DNA of 64,000 nucleotides, taken from positions 62,001 to 126,000 of the forward strand of contig NZ_JAGGOG010000003.1 of the NCBI RefSeq assembly GCF_018614655.1. Direction: 5' to 3'. Below are positions 1 to 7,897 of this stretch, piece by piece (position 1 is the stretch's first letter; every line of letters begins with the position of its first letter). The position numbers and the translations under genes were made by a program. The notes under the pieces were generated by a model. That model was given only the letters and a program-made list of their open reading frames with translations. It made no database searches and had not been told where the DNA came from. This DNA comes from Pseudomonas fluorescens (GTDB lineage: Bacteria > Pseudomonadota > Gammaproteobacteria > Pseudomonadales > Pseudomonadaceae).

Positions 1-223
1 GGGTTTCTGCTCGGGCATGAGCCGGGGTGCGGGACAAATCCGTGAGCCACGGCGGCGTGAGCCCCCAACGGGCTCGCGCCAGGGTGCGCTGACCGTCGGC
101 GGTACGTTGGATCAATACCGAATCATTAGGAGAAATATTCCACTGGGCCTGCTGGTCCGCCGGAAAGCCCGGCAAGGAAGCAAACGCGGGGTTCCAGCGA
201 AACAGGGCATAACGTCCACACAT
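1..223 (-). CDS. SRAP-domain (YedK/HMCES-like) protein, 3' end cut by window edge
   Basis: The reverse strand from an ATG at 223 opens with MCGRYALF and continues in frame to base 1, so only about 74 N-terminal residues are seen. Cys2 directly after the initiator Met is the catalytic residue of the SOS-response-associated peptidase (SRAP) family, which forms a thiazolidine crosslink with abasic sites in single-stranded DNA. The family motifs RWGLTP (near residue 53) and an ARAE segment (near residue 70, matching the NARxE element) are also present. It follows the DUF2007 gene on the same strand. The identification rests on the motifs. The role in shielding abasic sites is family knowledge, not shown here. 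Confidence 0.85.
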   Translation of the reverse strand, partial: MCGRYALFRWNPAFASLPGFPADQQAQWNISPNDSVLIQRTADGQRTLARARWGLTPPWLTDLSRTPAHARAET

Positions 224-259
224 GGGGCAACACGACTCTTGGAGAAACTGGCCGACAGC

Positions 260-520
260 CTAACAGACCAGCACGTCAGGGAAGCTGTCGGGTTCATCTC
301 CAGGCACAGGCAGCGCGCCATTGTAGGCAGTGATCAATTCCCGGGCGTAGTCAGCCTGCTCGTCCTCGACCGATAACCCCAACAGGCCAAACACCGGCAA
401 CTCCCCCACGCCACCGAGCAAATCGCGGCCCACCAAGTGCGCCTTGATCCCCTCACTGGCAAGCATGCGCTGGAGCAGCTCGCCTTCCATCAGATTTTCC
501 GGTTCGTAGATTCGCTGCAT
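260..520 (-). CDS. DUF2007 domain small protein
   Basis: An 86-residue protein that begins MQRIYEPENLMEGELLQRMLA and contains the typical DUF2007 run in which a sequence position is scanned for an alternative site (LASEGIKAHLVGRDLLGGVGELP). Proteins of this family are short, cytosolic, and sometimes labelled putative signal-transducing proteins; no biochemical role is established. Its ATG overlaps the stop codon of the upstream CPXCG gene (TAATG), so the two are translationally coupled. The SRAP gene follows 36 bp downstream on the same strand. It has no signal peptide or membrane segment. Confidence 0.8.
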   Translation of the reverse strand: MQRIYEPENLMEGELLQRMLASEGIKAHLVGRDLLGGVGELPVFGLLGLSVEDEQADYARELITAYNGALPVPGDEPDSFPDVLVC

Positions 521-702
521 TATTCGTTCTCGCTGCGCACTTCAAGCATCCATTCATCACCGTGAATCTGTAGCACGAAAGTAATGGGCCGGCAGCACAC
601 CGGGCAGTCTTCTATATAAGTCTGATCACCACCGGACAAATCCAGTACGGCCTCCACAGGCTCACCACAATAAGGACAATCGTACGGCTCGGTTTCCAGC
701 AT
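520..702 (-). CDS. CPXCG motif-containing cysteine-rich protein
   Basis: A 60-residue protein starting MLETEPYDCPYCGEPVEAV. It has a CPYC pair near residue 9 and a second CPVC pair near residue 29, which would bind one zinc ion as a zinc ribbon. This is the complete usual length of the CPXCG family, whose function is unknown. An in-frame start 31 codons upstream would add a stretch that does not look like the family, so I chose the ATG at 702. It is coupled to the DUF2007 gene by a TAATG overlap. Confidence 0.85.
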   Translation of the reverse strand: MLETEPYDCPYCGEPVEAVLDLSGGDQTYIEDCPVCCRPITFVLQIHGDEWMLEVRSENE

Positions 703-843
703 CGCAGTCTCCCAAGTGACTTGTGCGTATAATCGCCGGTCTATTTGCAGGACTATTTTCGTTTGATGCCATTTGCTCAAACTGCGCCCTGTCACTTATC
801 GATCCAAACCTTTACTTACCCTAGCCGTTTCTAACAAGAGAGC

Positions 844-2010
844 ATGATGGGCGAATTCGATACCATCCGACCTTACAACGACAGCGAAGTCCCGGCAGTG
901 CTGGCCCGGCTGTTCAGTGACAAGGCCTTTCTGGACATCCTGACCCACTTTCGCTTCCCGCGCTTTGCCGGTGCCTTTGGCTGGCTGCTCAAGCCCCTGA
1001 TCAGCCACCGCCTGCGCCGTGAGTTCGCCGGCGTGACCACCGTGGCCACCCTGCAAGACAAAGTCGAGTACTACGTCGACCATACCATTGACCGGGCCAC
1101 CGACGGCGTGACTTATACCGGTGTCGAACAACTCAAGTCCGGCATGGCCTATGTGTTTCTCGCCAACCACCGCGACATCGTGATGGACCCGGCCTTCGTC
1201 AACTATGCGGTCTACCACGCCGGCCTGCCGACGCCACGCATTGCCATTGGCGATAACCTGCTGCAAAAGCCCTTCGTCAGCGACCTGATGCGCTTGAACA
1301 AGAGCTTTATCGTGCACCGCTCCATCACCGGACGACGCGAGAAGATGGCGGCGTATCAGTTGCTTTCGGCCTACATCAACCATTCGATTCGCAACGACAG
1401 CCAGTCGATCTGGATCGCGCAGGCCGAAGGCCGCGCCAAGGACGGGGATGACCGCACCGAATCGGCGATCCTCAAGATGTTCCACATGAGTCGTAAGGAC
1501 GAACCGTTTGCCGAGGTCATCCAGTCGCTGAACCTGACGCCGGTGTCCATCAGCTACGAATATGACCCGTGCGATGCGGCCAAGGCCCGCGAGTTGTACA
1601 TCCGCGCGACTACTGGCACGTACAGCAAGGTACCGGGCGAAGACGATGTGAGCATTGCCCTGGGCATCACCGGCTACAAGGGCCGGGTCCACATCAACTT
1701 CGCATTGCCGATCACCGAGCGTTTTGAAGACACCAAACTGCTGGCCATCGAGATGGACCGGCAGATCCTCGGCGGTTATCGCCTGTTTCCGGTGCACTAC
1801 CTGGCATACGCCCAGTGGAGCGACGCCGACCCGCAATTGCAGGTACCGACCGCCGCCGAGGTGTTCCCGGCCGATGAACTGGCCAAGGCGAAGGCGGAAT
1901 GGGAACGACGGCTGAATGCCTGCCCGGCGGAACATCGGCCGTATCTGGTGCAGCAATATGCGACACCGGTGAGGAACCAGTATCGGGTCAAGGCAGGGAT
2001 TGCGCTGTAA
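844..2010 (+). CDS. 1-acyl-sn-glycerol-3-phosphate acyltransferase-like (LPLAT family)
   Basis: A 388-residue protein of the lysophospholipid acyltransferase superfamily, expected to transfer a fatty acyl chain to a glycerolipid at the inner membrane. The block LANHRDIVMD at residues 107-115 is the acceptor/catalytic motif. The spacing is His109-x5-Asp115, not the classic H-x4-D of PlsC. A second conserved block, WIAQAEGRAKDGDD near residue 196, matches the EGxR substrate-binding region (EGRAKDG). It is longer than PlsC (about 250 residues), so it belongs to a distinct subgroup whose exact substrate is uncertain. It is monocistronic and followed by a REP cluster. Confidence 0.8.
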   Translation: MMGEFDTIRPYNDSEVPAVLARLFSDKAFLDILTHFRFPRFAGAFGWLLKPLISHRLRREFAGVTTVATLQDKVEYYVDHTIDRATDGVTYTGVEQLKSGMAYVFLANHRDIVMDPAFVNYAVYHAGLPTPRIAIGDNLLQKPFVSDLMRLNKSFIVHRSITGRREKMAAYQLLSAYINHSIRNDSQSIWIAQAEGRAKDGDDRTESAILKMFHMSRKDEPFAEVIQSLNLTPVSISYEYDPCDAAKARELYIRATTGTYSKVPGEDDVSIALGITGYKGRVHINFALPITERFEDTKLLAIEMDRQILGGYRLFPVHYLAYAQWSDADPQLQVPTAAEVFPADELAKAKAEWERRLNACPAEHRPYLVQQYATPVRNQYRVKAGIAL

Positions 2011-2021
2011 CGACTCGCTCA

Positions 2022-2221
2022 TGTGGGAGCGGCGGTGCGGCTTACTCGCGAATGCGGTTGTAGCCGCTGCCGAGGCACGAGGCTGCGATGCGTGTCCGCA
2101 GGACCGCCCTTAGGGCCGCTACGTCGGAATGCCGCACCAAGCCCATCGCAGCCTCATTCTTCGGCAGCGGCTACAACCGCCTTCGCGAGCAAGTCGAATC
2201 GTCGCACCGCCGCTCCCACAT
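2022..2221. repeat. REP/REPIN-like inverted repeat cluster
   Basis: The outer ends are inverted copies: TGTGGGAGCGGCGGTGCG on the left and CGCACCGCCGCTCCCACA on the right. Inside are a second inverted pair (GCGGTTGTAGCCGCTGCCGA near 2053 and its complement near 2161) and other short arms (GAGGCTGCGATG / CATCGCAGCCTC). The same outer arm occurs at 9889-9940. It fills the gap between the acyltransferase and the next gene. No protein is likely here. Confidence 0.8.
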
Positions 2222-2237
2222 TTGATTTGCGGGGTTC

Positions 2238-2522
2238 TTACAGACGGGTACTGAACCAGGACGCCACCAGCGCCAACCCGAGGCAAGCAAAACCCAGTCG
2301 GTAAGCAAGGCGCTGGGCACGCTGGGTTCGTACATCCAGAAACAGCATCGGCTGATCAACGGCCCGCTCTTCGCTAAGCGCTGCCAAATGAGCCAGGGCG
2401 CGTTGTTCACGCAGGCGCGTGACAGACAGCAGCCAGGCGCCGGGGCAAGCGGCGAGCAATGCGAATGCATTGAGTAGTGTTGCAGCGTTAACGCCGAGCA
2501 CGGAAAGTGGCAACGACATCAT
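2238..2522 (-). CDS. Small hypothetical membrane protein
   Basis: About 95 residues with two hydrophobic segments, an N-terminal one (LLNAFALLAACPGAWLLSV) and a C-terminal one (LGFACLGLALVASWF), separated by a charged loop rich in Arg and Glu (TRLREQRALAHLAALSEER). A GAGG sequence lies 3 and 6 bases before two adjacent ATGs at 2522 and 2519. The downstream one has the better spacing. I do not recognise a family. The membrane topology suggests a small inner-membrane protein. It stands alone between a REP cluster and the gene at 2707, read in the opposite direction to both neighbours. Confidence 0.55.
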   Translation of the reverse strand: MMSLPLSVLGVNAATLLNAFALLAACPGAWLLSVTRLREQRALAHLAALSEERAVDQPMLFLDVRTQRAQRLAYRLGFACLGLALVASWFSTRL

Positions 2523-2706
2523 GAACCTCGGTGTCACTGTGGCCTTGGTATCAAACAGGTTACAAACCTGACCGATATGCGCTGCTTGCGCTTACGTAAC
2601 TGCTCCGTCCCCCATTAACGGCTAATGTATCCAGTAATTTACGCCGTCACCTGAACGTCACCTTAACAAGCCACTCTGTTGCCCTTCCAAAGCCCAGGAG
2701 CTTGTC

Positions 2707-2916
2707 ATGCTGCACGCACAAAACCAGGACCGCCTGTATCTGATAACCCAAAGCGACGAACAAGAGGCACTCGTCGGTGGCTTGGCGTTCAATGTCCAGG
2801 ATCGGCATTGGCTGGTGTACTGCGCCCTCGGTGGGCACTTGCACGCCGACCTTCCGGAGCTGGATTTACTGACCGGAGTGAGCGTGCTGGACTTTTATGT
2901 CGAATCGGCCGCATGA
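2707..2916 (+). CDS. Small hypothetical protein
   Basis: A 69-residue acidic protein (MLHAQNQDRLYLITQSDEQE...) with a good ribosome binding site, AGGAG, 8 bases before the ATG. No signal peptide, membrane segment or known motif is visible. It is followed 20 bp later by a strong bidirectional terminator, which supports it as a real expressed unit. I cannot assign a function. Confidence 0.6.
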   Translation: MLHAQNQDRLYLITQSDEQEALVGGLAFNVQDRHWLVYCALGGHLHADLPELDLLTGVSVLDFYVESAA

Positions 2917-2929
2917 AGACTGCAGGCAC

Positions 2930-2966
2930 AAAAAAACCGGGCTCATCACTGAGCCCGGTTTTTTTA
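2930..2966. terminator. Bidirectional intrinsic terminator
   Basis: Perfect 9-bp arms CCGGGCTCA / TGAGCCCGG with a 4-base loop, an A-run on the left and a T-run of seven on the right. It ends the small gene at 2707-2916 and the convergent lipoprotein gene. Confidence 0.9.
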
Positions 2967-2973
2967 TCAGCGT

Positions 2974-3561
2974 TTACTGCGAGCTGAGGAGCTGGCTGAC
3001 GCTCGGGTCCTTGAACAGGCGAGTCAGGGCGTCACTCAGGACATCGCCGACCAGCTTGGTATTGGTTTCCTGGTTCGGCGCCATGCCGAAGCGCTGGTCC
3101 AGGGACGCAGCGTAGCGGCCGCTGTAGCGACGGGTGCCAGCAGACACATCGGACTTGAAGGTCGCACCAATGGTGGCCTCAGTCACGTACAAGCCTTCCT
3201 TGGGTGACTGATACTTCAATTCGGCCAGGGTCACGGTCAACTGCGGGGCACCCGGGGAGTTACTGGTCGGGGTGAACCCCAGCAGGCGCACAGCCGCTTC
3301 GGCCTGAGCTTGCAACTTGGGCAGTATGTCGGCGCCTGTCACGGTGATGGCGCTGGTTTCCGGGTACAGGCCACCGCGGGTGCCGAGGGTCGGCGACGGA
3401 CGACCATCAACCACACGTACCGACACCGGCTGGCCATGGCCGACGGCTGCCAGCGCAGTGGTGATTTTCGGTTGCGGGCTGAGTTGTTGCGGGCTGTGGG
3501 CGCAGCCAACCAGGGTCAAACTGGTCACAGTGATCAAACCGAACAACAGGCGTTGCAACAT
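2974..3561 (-). CDS. YajG-like lipoprotein
   Basis: A 195-residue protein with a lipoprotein signal sequence: MLQRLLFGLITVTSLTLVGC, lipobox LVGC, with the lipidated Cys at residue 20. The mature part resembles the YajG family of periplasmic/outer-membrane lipoproteins of unknown function. I chose the ATG at 3561 because GGAG lies 8 bases upstream of it. An ATG two codons earlier is only 2 bases from that GGAG. The residue after the Cys is Ala, which does not signal inner-membrane retention, so sorting to the outer membrane is likely. Confidence 0.75.
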   Translation of the reverse strand: MLQRLLFGLITVTSLTLVGCAHSPQQLSPQPKITTALAAVGHGQPVSVRVVDGRPSPTLGTRGGLYPETSAITVTGADILPKLQAQAEAAVRLLGFTPTSNSPGAPQLTVTLAELKYQSPKEGLYVTEATIGATFKSDVSAGTRRYSGRYAASLDQRFGMAPNQETNTKLVGDVLSDALTRLFKDPSVSQLLSSQ

Positions 3562-3743
3562 ACTCATTTCTCCAGGACTAGATGCAAACAGGGCGCCAGT
3601 ATAACGGCGCGTGGGCGTCACTCACCAGAAATCCTGAACATTGGCTGAACTGACGATGAAATTACAATTTTGCATAGAATCGTCACTCCAGTGTCATGCC
3701 AGACTGACATTCTTCGAGCATGTAACGGATCAGGTACACAGCC

Positions 3744-3977
3744 ATGCGCCTTCTCAAATCATTGTTCATGTCCCACTCCGCTCATCGGTACTTTGCGCTG
3801 CTTGATGCCCAAGGCTGCTGCCTGGCATTTAAACAGTGCAATCTGCCGCCCGTCGGCGACGGATGGGTGGAAGTCGAGGAGATTCGATTGAGCTGGATGC
3901 ACCGTCCATTGCCCGCCAGCGCACGGATCAGCCCACGGGTTTTGCACCCACATACCCGGCAAGCGTTGGCCTCCTGA
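3744..3977 (+). CDS. Small hypothetical protein
   Basis: A 77-residue basic protein (MRLLKSLFMSHSAHRYFALLD...) with three cysteines in its first half, no clear membrane segment and no motif I recognise. The start is not backed by a strong ribosome binding site. It could be a genuine short gene or a chance frame. Sense-like codon use is the main support. Confidence 0.45.
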   Translation: MRLLKSLFMSHSAHRYFALLDAQGCCLAFKQCNLPPVGDGWVEVEEIRLSWMHRPLPASARISPRVLHPHTRQALAS

Positions 3978-4709
3978 CCAGATGCTTAATAAAAGTCATT
4001 AAACAGGACCATTTGCGCGCATTTCTTCGCTACAATCTCCCCCCGATTATAAGGACGTCTCCTGATCGGGCCTCGCAGCATCGCTAATGCCTTGGTATTA
4101 GCTCCCCCGCACCGCCCACAGAGAGCCGCCCACACAGATCGAGTGAAGCTGGCGAGCTTGCTGTTTTGTCTGCAAAACCACCGCCTTCACCGAATCTGCC
4201 AGAGCTGCCATTGCGCTCGGCCACTTGAGTTGTTTGCCCGTTATGCCGCGTGTCGGCAGTGGTTTCGGGCCAGGTGCCAGGCTGGGGCAGCCCTTTTTTG
4301 AGGTTCACGTCTTCAAAAGAGCGTGAAAAAACGGGTTTTCACAACTTCACAAGAGTGTGGCGAGCAAATGAATAGTTTTGCGTTTGTACAAGCACCATCA
4401 GCGTCTGGCACTGCCCAACCACACAGGACCGAGTACTCCTCAAGAACTGGAGTTTGAAGCCTGTCCGCTACGGATTTGGTTGCACGATCGGACGTACTTG
4501 ACCATAAGTCGAATTGCCACAGGAGCCCTTAAATGCGTTCATACGCAGATCAGGCCCGGTCGGCAGCGTCCGCTGAAGTTGCAAAAAAATTGCGAAGAAT
4601 CGGACATGGCGATCCTGGCCATGGGTAACCTGGGGCATCACGTGAACCGCCCCGTCACTCCTGGCAGCCATGCCGTCAATTTGGTGCTGCAGATTTTGGA
4701 GACGCGTTA
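3978..4709 (+). other. 732-bp gap before mqo without a clear gene
   Basis: No convincing long gene is visible. From left to right it holds a TACAAT -10-like box at 4031-4036, a hairpin at 4083-4102 (GCTAAT/ATTAGC), and a short GC hairpin followed by TTTTTT at about 4282-4300. Next is an inverted repeat with 7-bp arms at 4323-4342 (GTGAAAA/TTTTCAC). It ends with a 31-codon frame with a strong ribosome binding site at 4533-4628. It may be a long regulated leader of mqo, or contain a small RNA. Confidence 0.5.
4533..4628 (+). CDS. Possible 31-codon ORF with strong ribosome binding site
   Basis: The ATG at 4533 is preceded by AGGAG with 7 bases between, which is close to ideal. The frame gives a basic peptide rich in Ala and Arg (MRSYADQARSAASAEVAKKL...) and ends with TAA at 4626. 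It is 81 bp upstream of mqo. No family is recognised. It could be a leader peptide, a real small protein or a decayed gene start. Confidence is low because the only evidence is the start signal. Confidence 0.3.
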   Translation: MRSYADQARSAASAEVAKKLRRIGHGDPGHG

Positions 4710-6245
4710 ATGGCGCATAACGAAGCAGTCGACGTAGTACTGGTAGGTGCGGGCATCATGAGTGCCACCCTCGCCGTACTGCTCAAAGAGCTCGACCCCG
4801 GCCTCAAGCTGGAAGTCGTTGAGCTGATGGATTCGGGTGCCGCGGAAAGTTCCAACCCGTGGAACAATGCCGGTACCGGCCACGCCGGGCTGTGTGAGCT
4901 GAACTACACGCCTGAGGCTGCCGATGGTTCCATCGACATCAAGAAAGCCGTGCACATCAACACCCAGTTCGAGGTGTCGAAGCAGTTCTGGGCTTACCTG
5001 ACCAAGAAAGGCACCTTTGGCTCGTCCAAATCCTTTATCAGTCCGGTACCGCACCTGAGCTTCGTGCAGGGCGAAAAAGGCGTGTCATTCCTCAAGAAGC
5101 GCTTTGAAGCCCTCAGCCAGCACCACGCCTTCTCGGACATGCACTACACCGAAGACCGTAGCGAGATGGCCGAGTGGATGCCGTTGATGATGCCCGGCCG
5201 CCCGCTGGACGAAAAAAACGCTGCCACCCGTGTGATGAACGGTACCGACGTCAACTTTGGCGCCCTGACCAATCAGTTGCTGTCGCACCTGACCAGTTCG
5301 GCGGATGCCCAGGTCAAGTACAGCAAGCGCGTCACCGGCCTCAAGCGCAACGGCGCCGGCTGGACCGTGAGCATCAAGGACGTCAACAGCGGCAATTCCC
5401 GTGATGTCGACGCCAAGTTCGTGTTCCTGGGTGCCGGTGGCGCGGCCCTGCCGCTGTTGCAAGCCTCGGGCATCGAAGAAAGCAAAGGCTTCGGCGGCTT
5501 CCCGGTCAGCGGCCAGTGGCTGCGTTGCGATAACCCGGAAGTGGTCAAGCACCACCAGGCCAAGGTCTACAGCCAGGCTGCCGTGGGTTCGCCACCGATG
5601 TCCGTGCCGCACCTCGACACTCGCGTCGTCGACGGCAACAAGTCCCTGCTGTTCGGGCCATACGCCGGCTTCACCACCAAGTTCCTCAAACATGGCTCGT
5701 TCCTCGACCTGCCGATGTCGGTTCGCGCCGGCAACATTGGTCCGATGCTGGCCGTGGCCCGCGACAACATGGACCTGACCAAGTACCTGGTCAGCGAAGT
5801 CATGCAGTCCATGGAGCAACGCCTGGAGTCCCTGCGTCGCTTCTACCCCGAGGCGAAAGCCGAAGACTGGCGCCTGGAAGTGGCCGGCCAACGGGTGCAA
5901 ATCATCAAGAAAGACCCGAAGAAAGGCGGCGTGCTGCAATTCGGTACCGAACTGGTTGCCGCCAAGGATGGTTCTCTGGCGGCACTACTGGGCGCCTCCC
6001 CAGGTGCTTCGGTGACCGTCTCGATCATGCTGGAACTGATCGAACGTTGCTTCCCGGCCAAAGCTGCTGGCGAGTGGGCCACCAAACTGCAGGAAATCTT
6101 CCCGGCACGGGAAAAGATCCTGGAGACCGATGCGGCGCTGTATCGCAAGATCAACACGCAGAACAACATCAGCCTGGAACTGGTTGATGCAGGAGCGAGC
6201 TTGCTCGCGAAAAACGTTAACGATGACGCAGCGCGCTTGGTTTAA
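4710..6245 (+). CDS. mqo: Malate:quinone oxidoreductase
   Basis: A 511-residue FAD enzyme that oxidises malate to oxaloacetate and passes electrons to the quinone pool at the inner membrane, replacing or backing up NAD-dependent malate dehydrogenase in the TCA cycle. The N-terminal dinucleotide-binding fold is clear ([17 protein letters not shown], residues 9-25), followed by the MQO signature [20 protein letters not shown] near residues 47-66. The match runs through to [13 protein letters not shown] near residue 493. The final 18 residues are encoded by a REP element (see repeat at 6191) and are not part of the ordinary family. GGAG lies about 9 bases before the ATG. A terminator follows at 6296. 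Confidence 0.97.
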   Translation: MAHNEAVDVVLVGAGIMSATLAVLLKELDPGLKLEVVELMDSGAAESSNPWNNAGTGHAGLCELNYTPEAADGSIDIKKAVHINTQFEVSKQFWAYLTKKGTFGSSKSFISPVPHLSFVQGEKGVSFLKKRFEALSQHHAFSDMHYTEDRSEMAEWMPLMMPGRPLDEKNAATRVMNGTDVNFGALTNQLLSHLTSSADAQVKYSKRVTGLKRNGAGWTVSIKDVNSGNSRDVDAKFVFLGAGGAALPLLQASGIEESKGFGGFPVSGQWLRCDNPEVVKHHQAKVYSQAAVGSPPMSVPHLDTRVVDGNKSLLFGPYAGFTTKFLKHGSFLDLPMSVRAGNIGPMLAVARDNMDLTKYLVSEVMQSMEQRLESLRRFYPEAKAEDWRLEVAGQRVQIIKKDPKKGGVLQFGTELVAAKDGSLAALLGASPGASVTVSIMLELIERCFPAKAAGEWATKLQEIFPAREKILETDAALYRKINTQNNISLELVDAGASLLAKNVNDDAARLV

Positions 6246-6286
6246 CGCGGCGCTCTCAGGCTCTTCGCGACCAAGCTCGCTCCTAC
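6191..6286. repeat. REP doublet overlapping the 3' end of mqo
   Basis: Left arm AGGAGCGAGCTTGCTCGCGA and right arm TCGCGACCAAGCTCGCTCCT are inverted copies of the REP core, about 55 bp apart. The left copy lies inside the mqo reading frame and encodes residues 494-502. The stop codon is within the spacer. It is a natural example of a REP invading or extending a coding end. Confidence 0.8.
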
Positions 6287-6295
6287 GGTAAACGC

Positions 6296-6337
6296 AAAAA
6301 CGCCCCGCTCTCTTTTGGAGAACGGGGCGTTTTTTTG
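6296..6337. terminator. Intrinsic terminator of mqo
   Basis: Arms ACGCCCCG and CGGGGCGT (6300-6307, 6323-6330) with extra pairing CTC/GAG inside, a preceding A-run and a following run of seven T. It serves mqo and, on the other strand, the convergent PA4642-like gene. Confidence 0.9.
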
Positions 6338-6347
6338 TCAGGGCAAA

Positions 6348-6635
6348 TCAGCCGCGAGCTTTTTCGATCAGCTCGATGTACTCGGCGGCGTTGCGCTGAT
6401 CCTTGATGACTTCAACGAACGTCAGGCCATGCTCATCCTTGCCATCAAGGTCCAGGCCGGCTTCCTTGAAGAAACCCACAAAGCGCTCGAAGTCGTCGAT
6501 ACGCAGACCACGATAAGCCTTGATCAGTTTGTGCAGGGACGGTGAAGTGGCGTCTACCGGCTCGAAATCCAGGAACAGCTTGATCTGCTCGTCGCCGATC
6601 TCATCACCAATCACCTGTTTCTTATCTTTACGCAT
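6348..6635 (-). CDS. PA4642 family conserved hypothetical protein
   Basis: A 95-residue acidic protein (MRKDKKQVIGDEIGDEQIKLFLDFEPVD...) that matches a Pseudomonas family found next to mqo. It ends in a helix-rich segment, FVEVIKDQRNAAEYIELIEKA. I chose the ATG at 6635, where the family-like sequence begins. The longer upstream frame does not look like protein. No catalytic motif is visible and the function is unknown. It converges on mqo, with a shared terminator between them. Confidence 0.75.
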   Translation of the reverse strand: MRKDKKQVIGDEIGDEQIKLFLDFEPVDATSPSLHKLIKAYRGLRIDDFERFVGFFKEAGLDLDGKDEHGLTFVEVIKDQRNAAEYIELIEKARG

Positions 6636-6761
6636 TACCGACTCCAGCCTGCAGACATTTACACGGGGCGGGCAGTTTAACTCCGCTGCTACCTCGAACG
6701 CACCGCCCCGGTGTGCAAATCCGCCCAGACAGGGCCATTGACGATGGTCCAGCACTCTAGC

Positions 6762-7229
6762 TCAATCGAACTGGGCAAGCATCCAGCGCTGATACTCAGC
6801 CACTTCGGCATCACCTTCTCGAGGCGCCCAACTCGCCAGCTCGCCCTCGCTGACTGGCCGATAAGGCCCCGCCTTGCATTCGAACATCAAGGTATCGGGT
6901 TCCAGCACCACCAGGCCGTGAAATACGCCCGGAGGCAAATCAACACCCTGGCATTCACCACCCGCCTGCATCACGCGCTTGGCCAATACTTCACCGGTCT
7001 CACTGAAAATCAACAGACCCAGGCAGCCCTTGAGCACCAACAAGGTTTCCGCCTTGTCGGCACTCAGGTGACGATGCGGAGGCACATAAGTCGAGGGTTG
7101 CAGGCCCACCGCCATGCGATGACAAGGCTCTTCCATCTGATGGAAGTTATGGTGATGCCGGCCACGTGGGCTGTTGGCCGCTTTCTCAGCCAACTCGGCA
7201 AACAGCGACTGATCAAGAAAGCTGGCCAT
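6762..7229 (-). CDS. WbuC family cupin-fold metalloprotein
   Basis: A 155-residue protein with a single cupin barrel. The metal-binding cupin motif is visible as PPHRHLSADKAETLLVLKG (residues 50-68: His, His, Glu) with the second half PPGVFHGLVVLEPDTLMF near residue 99. The WbuC family is named from an O-antigen locus gene, but most members, like this one, are outside such loci and have no proven substrate. It sits 3 bp downstream of the hypoxanthine phosphoribosyltransferase gene, so they are probably one transcript. Confidence 0.85.
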   Translation of the reverse strand: MASFLDQSLFAELAEKAANSPRGRHHHNFHQMEEPCHRMAVGLQPSTYVPPHRHLSADKAETLLVLKGCLGLLIFSETGEVLAKRVMQAGGECQGVDLPPGVFHGLVVLEPDTLMFECKAGPYRPVSEGELASWAPREGDAEVAEYQRWMLAQFD

Positions 7230-7232
7230 TGA

Positions 7233-7790
7233 TTACATCCCCTTGACGGCATAAATGCCGTTGGCGTTGCGCCAGTAACCCTTGTAGTCCATGCCATAAC
7301 CAAAGATGTAGCGGTCAATGCACGGCAGGCCAACGTAGTCGGCTTTCAGATCTGGACGGGCCTTGCGGTCGTGCTCCTTGTCGATCAGCACGGCGGTGTG
7401 CACTTTACGGGCGCCCGCGTGTTTGCAGAAGTCGATGATCGCGCCCAAGGTATGACCTTCGTCGAGGATGTCGTCGATGATCAACACGTCGCGGTCGATG
7501 AACGATACTTCCGGCTTGGCCTTCCAGAACAGGTCGCCGCCGCTGGTTTCATTGCGATAACGGGTGGCGTGCAGATAGGACGCCTCCAAAGGGAATTGCA
7601 GATGAGTCAGCAGTTTTCCGGCGAAAATCAGACCACCATTCATCACACAAAAGACCACCGGGTTGGTGTCGGCCATTTCGCGAGTGATGTGAGCGCCGAC
7701 CTTGGCGATTGCCTCTTCGACTTGCGATTCGGTGTACAGGCAGTCAGCCTCTCGCATGATTTGACGGATATGCTCGAGATCAGCGGACAT
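7233..7790 (-). CDS. hpt: Hypoxanthine-guanine phosphoribosyltransferase
   Basis: A 185-residue type I phosphoribosyltransferase for purine salvage, making IMP or GMP from the free base and PRPP. The PRPP-binding loop VLIIDDILDEGHTLG (about residues 101-115) and the N-terminal VVFCVMNGGLIFAGKLL segment are both typical. The ATG at 7790 has GGAG 6 bases upstream. A TTG four codons earlier would overlap that ribosome site, so I did not use it. It is divergent from upp, so purine and pyrimidine salvage genes lie back to back. Confidence 0.92.
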   Translation of the reverse strand: MSADLEHIRQIMREADCLYTESQVEEAIAKVGAHITREMADTNPVVFCVMNGGLIFAGKLLTHLQFPLEASYLHATRYRNETSGGDLFWKAKPEVSFIDRDVLIIDDILDEGHTLGAIIDFCKHAGARKVHTAVLIDKEHDRKARPDLKADYVGLPCIDRYIFGYGMDYKGYWRNANGIYAVKGM

Positions 7791-7897
7791 GGCGCTCTCC
7801 AAGGGTGCTTATGGCAAGAAAAGCGGGCGAAGGTACGCTTCTGGGACGCAACGATCAAGCCTTAATGGACTAACGTACTAGATGTCTATAGGACAAC

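Noticed and set aside
796..2022. 408-codon frame on the reverse strand opposite the acyltransferase gene
   Set aside because: It mirrors a strongly supported gene, has no ribosome site and gives a His/Val-rich composition typical of antisense frames in high G+C DNA.
2023..2304. 93-codon frame over the REP cluster
   Set aside because: It is made of REP sequence, with repeated Arg/Cys/Ser codons.
4084..4308. 74-codon frame on the reverse strand before mqo
   Set aside because: No ribosome binding site and no family. It covers the hairpin and T-run region.
4378..4710. 110-codon frame on the plus strand just before mqo
   Set aside because: No ribosome site at its start. The composition is erratic and it runs across several hairpins. 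A shorter frame at 4533 with a good ribosome site in another frame is more likely, if any.
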